The notes below the pieces were generated by a model. It did not search any database. It saw only the letters and a program-made list of their open reading frames with translations, and was not told the DNA's origin. This document shows positions 1 through 4,879 of a stretch of DNA of 5,147 bases, one piece after another (position 1 is the stretch's first letter; every line of letters starts with the position of its first letter). Source of the stretch: Microcaldota archaeon (lineage in GTDB: Archaea > Micrarchaeota > Micrarchaeia > Micrarchaeales > CABMGC01). The stretch spans positions 1 through 5,147 of the forward strand of contig JAJYFQ010000067.1 in the NCBI GenBank assembly GCA_021785375.1. Reading direction: 5' to 3'. The translations under genes were made by a program, and so were the position numbers.

Positions 1-289
1 TCGTGGCTACGTCATGTGCAGCATCTCCGACGTTCCCCTCGCCTCTCACGACGACATGTCTATGGCCTGCTCCGTCTACTTGCCTTTCTGCTCTAACTCC
101 CGCTTTTTTCAAACTGCCGGCCGGATCAAATGTTGGAAAAATATTTGACACTACCAGGGACAAGGCGCGAGGCCGCTTTGGATGGCTGCCTTCGCATGAA
201 TTGCCCGAGTCAGGAGTTGTATTGACAGGCAGGGGCTTGGATAAGCAGACGGGCCGTGGCCTTACGGTCCGGATGGTTCGATGCGCCAT
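1..289 (-). CDS. Possible partial ORF running off the left edge (weak candidate)
   Basis: From an ATG at 287-289 this minus-strand frame stays open for 96 codons to the window edge, so no stop is seen. Codons nearest the edge have mostly purine, often G, at the first position, as coding frames do, and the translation there (AERQVDGAGHRHVVVRGEGN) has a natural composition. It overlaps the end of the preceding candidate membrane-anchor frame in a different frame. The two could therefore be one gene broken by a frameshift, with an N-terminal anchor and an exported C-terminal part. No family is recognised, and the plus-strand frame over the same bases is equally open. Treat this as a hypothesis about strand and frame. 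Confidence 0.2.
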   Translation of the reverse strand, partial: MAHRTIRTVRPRPVCLSKPLPVNTTPDSGNSCEGSHPKRPRALSLVVSNIFPTFDPAGSLKKAGVRAERQVDGAGHRHVVVRGEGNVGDAAHDVAT

Positions 290-479
290 GCCAGCTTCCC
301 CGGGACCTTGGACAGCCCCGGAGGGCCATCACAACTGCGACGGCGAGAACCACTGCCAGGAAGAGCAGTTTTTTCGTCTTCCCTATCCCTAATGTCTTGG
401 GCACTGACGTCCTGCGCCCTTTTTTCTTGGCCGGTTTTTTTCTTATCGGTCCGTACCAGCCTTTCACTGAAACGTCCAA
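210..479 (-). CDS. Possible small basic membrane-anchored protein (weak candidate)
   Basis: I do not recognise this 89-residue reading. It starts at a TTG 37 bases after the gyrB stop, has no clear Shine-Dalgarno, and has no in-frame ATG before the hydrophobic segment. Residues about 13-38 are very basic (KKPAKKKGRR, KTKK). Residues about 39-53 form one hydrophobic stretch (LLFLAVVLAVAVVMA), followed by Arg, Gly and Cys. This is the layout of a single-pass protein with a cytoplasmic basic tail, or of a signal anchor. The last 35 residues look arbitrary, so the true C-terminus may lie in another frame. An overlapping minus frame (262-519), starting at the gyrB stop, is rich in Glu, Lys and Arg and is an alternative. 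Coding status is uncertain. Confidence 0.25.
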   Translation of the reverse strand: MDVSVKGWYGPIRKKPAKKKGRRTSVPKTLGIGKTKKLLFLAVVLAVAVVMALRGCPRSRGSWHGASNHPDRKATARLLIQAPACQYNS

Positions 480-515
480 AACTTTTCTTCTCTTCCGGGC
501 GCTCTACTACCCGCC

Positions 516-2900
516 TCAAACGTCTAAATTCCTGGCCTCAAGCGCATGTCTGTGTATGAATTCCTTCCGGGGCTCCACCTGGTCGCCCATGAGGATGGTG
601 AATATCTCGTCGGAGACGACCGAATCCTCCACCGCCACCTGCAGGAACGTCCGCTTCTCCGGGTCCATCGTTGTCTCCCAGAGCTGCTCCGGGTTCATCT
701 CCCCAAGCCCCTTATACCTCTGCACCGAGAGCCCCTTCCTCGCCGTGCGCATGATAAAATCCATCAGGTCCCCGGAGGAGGCGAACTGCTGCCGCCCCTC
801 CTTCGTCCGCACCCTGTAGGGGGGCTCGCCAAGGGCCAAAAGCTCCTGGTAGAGTTTCCTCAGCTCGCGGAAATCGGGCGAGCCCAGAAACTCCTCCGAG
901 AGTTTTACCCTCTGGTGATGCCTCCTTATCTCGACGCTGTTGGATTCGTGCTCCTCGTCGCTTGAGACCCCGCTCGTCCTCATCTCCGGAAACTCGCCCT
1001 TCGCCTTCTCCACGAGCCCCTCGAGCCTCTGCCTGTCCTTCAGGAGGTCCATATCCACCCGCTCCCGCAGTATGAATTTCAGAAGCTCCGGGTCGTTTCT
1101 CCTCAGGGTAAACCACTCCAGCAGCCGCTCGAAGCGCTCCAGTCTCCTTAAGTGGGGGACCAGGGCCTTGCCCGTCACCGGCTTGGCGCCCATCTCGAAA
1201 TAAAGCTCTTCAGAGGCAAGCTCCAGGAGCATCTCCCTCAGCTCCTCGTCCGTCTGGACGTATTTTTCCTGCTTGCCCCTCTTGACCTTGTAGAGCGGGG
1301 GCTGCGCTATGTAGAGATAGCCCTGCTCGATCACGGCCGGCATCTGCCTGAAAAAGAAGGTAAGCAGCAGCGTGCGTATATGCGCCCCGTCCACGTCGGC
1401 GTCCGTCATGAGGACCACCTTGTGGTAACGGGCCTTCGAGATGTCGAAATCCGGGCCTATGCTCGTCCCGAGGGCCGATATCAGGACCTTTATCTCCTCG
1501 GATGTAAGCATCTTGTCGAAGCGCGCCTTCTCCACGTTCAGTATCTTTCCCCGAAGCGGCAGGATGGCCTGGAAACGCCTGTCCCTGGCCTGCTTCGCGC
1601 TGCCGCCCGCCGAATCCCCCTCGACGATGTAAATCTCGCTTTGGGCGGGGTCCTTCTCCGAGCAGTCGGCCAGCTTGCCGGGAAGCGAGGCGTCCTCCAG
1701 AAAACCCTTCCTCCTCGTCAGCTCCCTCGCCTTCCTCGCCGCCTCCCTCGCCTCCGCAGCGCCGTAGACCTTGTCGATTATCCGGCCTGCCTCGGCAGGA
1801 TTCTCTTCGAAGTACCTCATGAGCTCCGTGTAGACCGCGTTCTCCACGAATGTCTTGATTGCTGTGTTGCCCAGCTTCTCCTTCGTCTGCCCCTCGAATT
1901 CGGGGTTCTGCATGAGTATGGTGATGACTGATATGAGGCCTTCCCTTGTGTCGTCTCCTTCGAGTGAGATGGTCCTCGGCTTCTTTGAAAGCTTGTTGTA
2001 GTTAGCCATCGCTCTCGTCAGCGCAGCGTGGAATCCGTTGACGTGCGTTCCTCCCTGCGGGGTCTTTATCTTGTTTACGAAAGAAAGCAGATCCTCGCTG
2101 TATGTGCCGACATACTGCATTATCAGATCAAGCTTTAGAGAGTCTGTCTGCCTGACCACGCGCACCGGCTTCGATACTTCCTGCTTCTTGTCCCTCATAT
2201 AGTTTAGGAAGTCAGGCAATCCCTCCTTTGAATGGTAATCGACCTGTTTGGGCGGATTCTCCCTTTCGTCGGTATATTTTATCAGCAGGCCTGGATTTAG
2301 GAAAGCGAGGTCCCTCAGCCTCTCCACAAGCTCTATCGTGTCAAAGCTTCTCGCAGAGAATATCTCCTTGTCCGGCTTGAACTTTATTGTAGTGCCTGTC
2401 GACTTGTCGGGCACGTCTCCAACCATCTCTATCGGGCCTACGACCCCTCCCCTGCTGAACTTCTGCCTGTAAATCCTGCCATCCCTCTTTACCGTCACTT
2501 CCGTGTGCTCGGAAAGGGAGTTTACCACTGTAAGCCCCACTCCATGAAGACCTCCCGACACCTTGTAGACCTTGCTCTCGAACTTCCCTCCGGAGTGGAG
2601 AGAGGTCATGATCACCTCGAGCGCGGGCTTCCCCTCCTTCGGGATTATGTCGACAGGAATGCCCCTTCCATCGTCGCTTATCTCAGCGACGTCAACATCC
2701 TCGTCCCTGGAGAGCTTTACCGTAACTGTCTTCGCGTATCCTGCAATCGCCTCATCTATGGCGTTGTCAAGCACCTCGTAAAGAAGGTGGATAAAGCCAG
2801 AGCTGCCGGTGCTCCCTATGTACATGGCAGGCCTTTTCCTGACCCCCTGCGGGCCAGAAAGCACAACTATGTCCTTTGCAGTGTACTCAGTATCACTCAT
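516..2900 (-). CDS. gyrB: DNA gyrase subunit B (long, Gram-negative-type form)
   Basis: This is the ATPase and TOPRIM subunit of DNA gyrase. With GyrA it forms an A2B2 enzyme that introduces negative supercoils using ATP. It is complete at 794 residues; E. coli GyrB has 804. The GHKL ATPase domain comes first: YEVLDNAIDEAIAGY with E42 as general base and N46 for magnesium, DDGRG at 76-80, and VSGGLHGVG at 114-122. The transducer domain carries the QTK loop at 338-340. TOPRIM motifs are EGDSAGGS from E427 and MTDADVDGAH with D500, D502 and D504. About 170 residues (roughly 548-720) are inserted before QRYKGLGEMNPEQLWETTMD at 727-746, as in E. coli-type GyrB. The tail MGDQVEPRKEFI is typical. 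The ATG at 2898-2900 is preceded five bases upstream by GGAG. The half encoding the C-terminus is more GC-rich than the half encoding the ATPase domain. No gyrA lies next to it here. Confidence 0.98.
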   Translation of the reverse strand: MSDTEYTAKDIVVLSGPQGVRKRPAMYIGSTGSSGFIHLLYEVLDNAIDEAIAGYAKTVTVKLSRDEDVDVAEISDDGRGIPVDIIPKEGKPALEVIMTSLHSGGKFESKVYKVSGGLHGVGLTVVNSLSEHTEVTVKRDGRIYRQKFSRGGVVGPIEMVGDVPDKSTGTTIKFKPDKEIFSARSFDTIELVERLRDLAFLNPGLLIKYTDERENPPKQVDYHSKEGLPDFLNYMRDKKQEVSKPVRVVRQTDSLKLDLIMQYVGTYSEDLLSFVNKIKTPQGGTHVNGFHAALTRAMANYNKLSKKPRTISLEGDDTREGLISVITILMQNPEFEGQTKEKLGNTAIKTFVENAVYTELMRYFEENPAEAGRIIDKVYGAAEAREAARKARELTRRKGFLEDASLPGKLADCSEKDPAQSEIYIVEGDSAGGSAKQARDRRFQAILPLRGKILNVEKARFDKMLTSEEIKVLISALGTSIGPDFDISKARYHKVVLMTDADVDGAHIRTLLLTFFFRQMPAVIEQGYLYIAQPPLYKVKRGKQEKYVQTDEELREMLLELASEELYFEMGAKPVTGKALVPHLRRLERFERLLEWFTLRRNDPELLKFILRERVDMDLLKDRQRLEGLVEKAKGEFPEMRTSGVSSDEEHESNSVEIRRHHQRVKLSEEFLGSPDFRELRKLYQELLALGEPPYRVRTKEGRQQFASSGDLMDFIMRTARKGLSVQRYKGLGEMNPEQLWETTMDPEKRTFLQVAVEDSVVSDEIFTILMGDQVEPRKEFIHRHALEARNLDV

Positions 2901-2905
2901 GCTAA

Positions 2906-2909
2906 CTCC
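2906..2909 (-). promoter_or_regulatory. Shine-Dalgarno of gyrB
   Basis: GGAG lies five bases before the gyrB ATG on the minus strand. It supports the chosen start and indicates a leadered transcript. Confidence 0.6.
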
Positions 2910-2982
2910 ACACTCTAACAGATTGCAATTTATCGTCGGAAAATACGGCTAGAAACTCGCCTGTGGTTATTGTGCTTTTCAG

Positions 2983-2990
2983 CTTTAAAA
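2983..2990 (-). promoter_or_regulatory. Candidate TATA element for gyrB
   Basis: On the minus strand TTTTAAAG lies about 83 bases before the gyrB ATG, within the 107-bp gap after vapC. If it is an archaeal TATA box, transcription would begin near 2961 and leave a leader of about 60 bases holding the GGAG site. The match is loose. gyrB could also be read from the vapB promoter, because no strong terminator is seen after vapC. Confidence 0.3.
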
Positions 2991-3007
2991 GGCTTGCGGT
3001 ATGGGCA

Positions 3008-3385
3008 TTAAAGCACGATAATTTTGCTGTTATTTAGTTTGCCAAAATCGCTGTCCGTTGCTAGAAGAATTTGGTCCTTTGCGATTGCGGTTCCTGCGAT
3101 AAGGATGTCGTTTTCATTGATGAGTTCGCCTTTCTTCTCTAATTCCTTGTATAGTTCTGAAGCAGTAATGGCAGCGCTCTCATCAAATTGATATATCTCG
3201 ACATCTTTTAAGAATTCTGAAACCCTCCCAAAGGCCTTCATCCCGACATTCTTCAAAAGTTCATAAAGCGTTATCGTCGTAATAGACATTTCTTTTTTTG
3301 ATCCAGCGTACTTTTTGACTGCTTCCTGTGTTTTAGAATCATTTCGCATAAGCCTTATGATGACGCCCGTATCCAAACAAATCAT
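3008..3385 (-). CDS. vapC: VapC-type PIN-domain ribonuclease toxin
   Basis: A 125-residue PIN-domain protein, expected to be a Mg2+-dependent endoribonuclease toxin held inactive by the upstream antitoxin. VapC enzymes of known target cleave tRNA or rRNA; the target here cannot be read. The acidic residues that define the PIN active site are present: D5 in ICLDTGVI at the N-terminus, E42 in TLYELLK, D93 in NENDILIAGTA, and D111 or D113 in LLATDSDFGKL. The length is normal and the ending NSKIIVL is a typical PIN final strand. I chose the ATG at 3383-3385, whose A is also the last base of the vapB TGA stop, preceded by GGTGG at 3390-3394. A TTG one codon upstream is possible but less likely. 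The one-base overlap implies translational coupling to vapB. Confidence 0.9.
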   Translation of the reverse strand: MICLDTGVIIRLMRNDSKTQEAVKKYAGSKKEMSITTITLYELLKNVGMKAFGRVSEFLKDVEIYQFDESAAITASELYKELEKKGELINENDILIAGTAIAKDQILLATDSDFGKLNNSKIIVL

Positions 3386-3606
3386 CAATCCACCTTAAAC
3401 TTCCTGCCAAAATTCCGCCTTCTGTCCTTAAACACTTTGCGCTCCATCGCCTCTCCCTCTTCCTTCGTTAAAAGCCCAGCCAATTTCATTATGTCGGGGT
3501 GCCGTTTTTCCATGAGCGACTTTATGGTTTCGGTGTAAGACATCTTGCCTTTCATTTTAGTCAGCTCGTTATATAGTTCATCAGATACCGCAATCAATTT
3601 AGACAT
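3385..3606 (-). CDS. vapB: VapB-type antitoxin of the vapBC pair
   Basis: A 73-residue protein directly upstream of vapC. Its N-terminus (MSKLIAVSDELYNELTKMKG) has the strand-then-helix pattern of short ribbon-helix-helix-like VapB antitoxins common in archaea, followed by SYTETIKSLMEKR. The C-terminus is rich in Lys, Arg and Phe (KDRRRNFGRKFKVD), the kind of flexible tail that antitoxins insert into the PIN active site. Expected roles are to bind and neutralise VapC and, with it, repress its own promoter. I start at the ATG at 3604-3606. A frame extending to a TTG at 3741 would run through the TATA box and the palindrome, and its added sequence is low-complexity and unlike the family. The Shine-Dalgarno is weak and the predicted leader is short. 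Confidence 0.85.
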   Translation of the reverse strand: MSKLIAVSDELYNELTKMKGKMSYTETIKSLMEKRHPDIMKLAGLLTKEEGEAMERKVFKDRRRNFGRKFKVD

Positions 3607-3614
3607 GGAGTCAC

Positions 3615-3645
3615 TATAAATATATACATATACTATATATTTATA
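3615..3645 (-). promoter_or_regulatory. vapBC promoter and probable autoregulatory operator
   Basis: A 31-bp perfect palindrome: TATAAATATATA, a 7-base centre (CATATAC), then TATATATTTATA. Read on the minus strand, the upstream arm (3645 to 3634) is a good archaeal TATA box. It would place the transcription start near 3615, giving a leader of roughly ten bases before the vapB ATG at 3606. The symmetry is what a dimeric antitoxin or VapBC complex would bind. It also puts an equally good TATA box on the plus strand, so divergent transcription is possible. TATA function is inferred from sequence and position; repressor binding is inferred from the known biology of VapBC modules. Confidence 0.6.
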
Positions 3646-3660
3646 CCTTACGCGAGGGGA

Positions 3661-3686
3661 GCGGCACGCCCCGAAGAGCATGCCGC
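3661..3686. other. GC-rich inverted repeat (hairpin) upstream of vapB
   Basis: GCGGCA at 3661-3666 pairs perfectly with TGCCGC at 3681-3686, with two further G-C pairs inside after one mismatch. The hairpin is strongly GC-rich in an otherwise AT-rich intergenic region. It is not followed by a T run on the minus strand; on the plus strand CGTTTT follows. It may be the first stem of a structured RNA, or part of a repeat element together with the adjoining repeat copy at 3688. Confidence 0.5.
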
Positions 3687-3687
3687 C

Positions 3688-3720
3688 GTTTTGGGTGAGT
3701 CCCTTGGTTGAAACCCACAC
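3688..3720 (+). repeat. Intergenic repeat, copy 1
   Basis: Contains GTTTTGGG, a 6-base gap, CCTTGGTTG, and ends in CACAC, the same order of blocks as copies 2 and 3. In this copy TGGGT at the start can pair with ACCCA near the end. It adjoins the GC-rich hairpin at 3661-3686. Function unknown. Confidence 0.6.
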
Positions 3721-3784
3721 CGGACCGGCTTTCACCGGCAATATTCTTATGCAGGAGAAGTAATTTAATGCTTTCTTTTATCAA

Positions 3785-3832
3785 TATACAATAATGTATA
3801 CTTAAGTAAATGAATAAATACTTTTGTATTCA
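3785..3832. promoter_or_regulatory. AT-rich control region with two inverted repeats
   Basis: TATAC at 3785-3789 mirrors GTATA at 3796-3800, and TGAATA at 3811-3816 mirrors TATTCA at 3827-3832, with AATAC and GTATT nested inside the second. The stretch 3745-3845 is far more AT-rich than its surroundings and lies before the plus-strand orphan gene, so it is the likeliest place for that gene's promoter. AATAAATAC at about 3813-3821 is a possible TATA element. Short AT-rich palindromes arise easily by chance, so specific sites are uncertain. Confidence 0.3.
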
Positions 3833-3877
3833 TAATAGACGCACAGAATGCGCGCCATCGCTATAACTTGGCAACTG

Positions 3878-3912
3878 GTTTTGGGCAGGTCCTTGGTTGG
3901 AAGAAAGCACAC
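3878..3912 (+). repeat. Intergenic repeat, copy 2 (tandem with copy 3)
   Basis: GTTTTGGG at 3878-3885, a 5-base gap, CCTTGGTTG at 3891-3899, and CACAC at 3908-3912. It starts 41 bases before copy 3. Because 41 is not a multiple of three, the repeat is conserved as DNA or RNA and not as a peptide. Confidence 0.65.
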
Positions 3913-3918
3913 AGTGCG

Positions 3919-3953
3919 GTTTTGGGTGATTCCTTGGTTGGAGAAAAACACAC
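3919..3953 (+). repeat. Intergenic repeat, copy 3 (tandem with copy 2)
   Basis: GTTTTGGG at 3919-3926, a 5-base gap, CCTTGGTTG at 3932-3940, and CACAC at 3949-3953. The GGGTGA inside it sits just before the TTG at 3934-3936 and could act as the Shine-Dalgarno of the downstream gene, in which case this repeat overlaps the gene start. Confidence 0.65.
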
Positions 3954-4416
3954 ATCGGAGCATGAGCTCTGTCAGGGCTCAAACACGGAAGGAAAGCGCA
4001 CCGCGGAAGGCAGGAGAGACAGCCTTGAAGGGTTCGTCGACCTCTGCGCGCAGACGGATAGCGTCATAAAGAAGGTATTCGCCTGCATGCTGGAGTCGGT
4101 AAGGAACACGAATCCGTATGGCAGTTTCTGGCTAACCGTGGACATGGGTGAGGGGCAGACCATTGCAGGTTTCAATGGAGCTGCTCCTGATCCGGTGTAC
4201 ATGGGCATCGCCACGAAGATGCTGGCGGAACACATACCTGTTGGCGGCAGGCTCTACCTTTCCCTCGGGAAGGTTGTCGGCGCCCTCTATGACGCATGGA
4301 GAAGGACGTGCGAAGGGGAGAACAGGCATGTGAAGATCGTCATCAGGATAAGCGGCGGAAAATGCGAGGTGTACAAAGTTTGGGAGACCCCCATGCGCTG
4401 GGACATACAGGAATGA
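3934..4416 (+). CDS. Hypothetical protein, family not recognised
   Basis: About 160 residues, coding in appearance: AGG and ATA codons as in gyrB, G-rich first positions, and a composition typical of a soluble protein. From about residue 30 it appears to hold a helix (LEGFVDLCAQTDSVIKKVFA), then strands around GSFWLTVDMGEGQTIAGFN, a helix around MGIATKMLAEHI, then GGRLYLSLGKVVGALYDAW and a strand-rich end (KIVIRISGGKCEVYKVW). There is no signal peptide, membrane segment or catalytic motif I can name. Four cysteines are scattered without a metal-binding spacing. The start is uncertain: TTG 3934 has GGGTGA upstream; TTG 3868 would extend it by 22 residues through the repeats without a Shine-Dalgarno; ATG 4087 would give 109 residues but cut the first helix. 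The first 25 residues look less natural than the rest, so the 5' end may be altered by the repeats. Confidence 0.65.
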   Translation: MVGEKHTSEHELCQGSNTEGKRTAEGRRDSLEGFVDLCAQTDSVIKKVFACMLESVRNTNPYGSFWLTVDMGEGQTIAGFNGAAPDPVYMGIATKMLAEHIPVGGRLYLSLGKVVGALYDAWRRTCEGENRHVKIVIRISGGKCEVYKVWETPMRWDIQE

Positions 4417-4424
4417 CGGATTGG

Positions 4425-4446
4425 AGGGCTTTTGATTTTTGGCCCT
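4425..4446 (+). terminator. Terminator-like hairpin and T-rich tract after the orphan gene
   Basis: AGGGC at 4425-4429 pairs with GCCCT at 4442-4446 around a T-rich loop (CTTTTGATTTTTG region), starting eight bases after the TGA. A run of six T at 4494-4499 is a second possible end. Archaeal termination relies mainly on T tracts, so either could serve. Confidence 0.45.
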
Positions 4447-4544
4447 TTCGTGCTTTCAGTCCCTGCTCCACCCAATCTTTGGAAGATACAACCTTTTTTC
4501 ATCAAACGGCACAAGCCATGTGAAGAATTGAGCAAGTGCTCGCA

Positions 4545-4575
4545 ATGAAATAAGGGGCTTCGCCTATTATTTCAT
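4545..4575. repeat. 31-nt near-perfect hairpin
   Basis: ATGAAATAA at 4545-4553 pairs perfectly with TTATTTCAT at 4567-4575. Inside, GGC and GCC flank a TTC loop, separated from the outer arms by one mismatch and one G-T pair, giving about 13 pairs in 31 bases. It lies between two plus-strand genes, about 130 bases after the orphan and 300 before the Nudix gene. It could be a terminator, an RNA processing site or a small dispersed palindromic element. It has no T run on either side. Confidence 0.6.
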
Positions 4576-4639
4576 ATAGACTTACCAAAGCCAAAATATT
4601 AGGGCAGAAATCAATTCGCGTGCGAAAAATTCCACGCTC

Positions 4640-4857
4640 TGCAATTAAGAAGATTAGCCCTTAGCGAGCGGCGAGCCCCTGGCGAGTTCTTCAGAACGAG
4701 AACGGACGAGGAGCGAGCGTTAGTATTGGGCTGAGGGTGGCAAAACGACTGCGAAGCAGGCGAACGGTGCCCGAAGGCCGTGAAAATACGCTGCGCCTCT
4801 GCGCCCTCCAGGCGCTCGCAGGCTCGCGCGATCGGGCGCTACGGCTTTAAGCCTTTT
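4640..4857. other. GC-rich non-coding segment dense in small hairpins
   Basis: No frame on either strand reads convincingly as protein. Short perfect stems are unusually frequent: GTTCT/AGAAC at 4686-4697, CTGC-GAA-GCAG at 4749-4759, ACG..GCC-CGAA-GGCCGT at 4764-4781, an extended stem at 4791-4821 (CTGCG with CGCAG outside, GCGCC with GGCGC inside, loop CTCCA), and GGCTTTAAGCC followed by TTTT at 4843-4857. GCGAG and CGAG are repeated many times in 4665-4735. I do not see the conserved signatures of tRNA, rRNA, SRP RNA or RNase P RNA. It may be an uncharacterised structured RNA or a degenerate repeat element; strand is undetermined. Confidence 0.4.
4843..4857 (+). promoter_or_regulatory. Short palindrome before the Nudix gene: TATA-like element or terminator
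   Basis: GGCTTTAAGCC followed by TTTT. Its centre lies about 32 bases before the Nudix ATG, the spacing expected for an archaeal TATA box driving a near-leaderless transcript. It could equally be a weak terminator of an upstream RNA. Neither match is strong. Confidence 0.25.
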
Positions 4858-4879
4858 CAGCCAAGTCTATCCGGATTTT

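Larger units (their letters stand above)
1..515. other. Region downstream of gyrB without a confident gene
   Basis: No frame in this stretch has a recognisable domain. Several frames are open on both strands, as happens in GC-rich DNA, so openness alone proves little. A minus-strand frame at 210-479 contains one hydrophobic segment. A second minus-strand frame is open from about 289 to the left edge. A plus-strand frame is open over 3-392 and is rich in Ser, Thr, Pro, Cys and Leu, the usual look of an antisense shadow. A short plus-strand frame from the left edge to a TGA at 146-148 could be the end of a gene outside the window, but I do not recognise it. No gyrA start is visible after gyrB. 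Confidence 0.5.

Noticed and set aside
3..392. Plus-strand 129-residue reading frame opposite the gyrB downstream region
   Set aside because: Composition rich in Ser, Thr, Pro, Cys and Leu, no domain, no ribosome-binding signal; more likely antisense openness in GC-rich DNA.
1152..1931. Plus-strand 259-residue reading frame inside gyrB
   Set aside because: Entirely antisense to the conserved GyrB TOPRIM and transducer regions; explained by high GC at third codon positions.
3607..3741. N-terminal extension of vapB to a TTG at 3741
   Set aside because: It would translate the TATA palindrome, the GC hairpin and repeat copy 1; the normal family start is the ATG at 3604-3606.
3878..3953. CRISPR array
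   Set aside because: Only two tandem units with a six-base gap and imperfect identity; no room for spacers and no cas genes in the window.
3848..4069. Plus-strand 73-residue frame overlapping the orphan gene
   Set aside because: Starts at an ATG but its translation is basic and irregular, and the overlapping frame ending at 4416 has much better coding character.
4287..4535. Minus-strand 82-residue frame downstream of the orphan gene
   Set aside because: Mostly antisense to the orphan gene's end and its terminator, without any coding signal.
4640..4860. tRNA, SRP RNA or RNase P RNA gene
   Set aside because: Hairpins are present, but I see no T-arm consensus, no SRP helix 8 motif and no RNase P core sequence.
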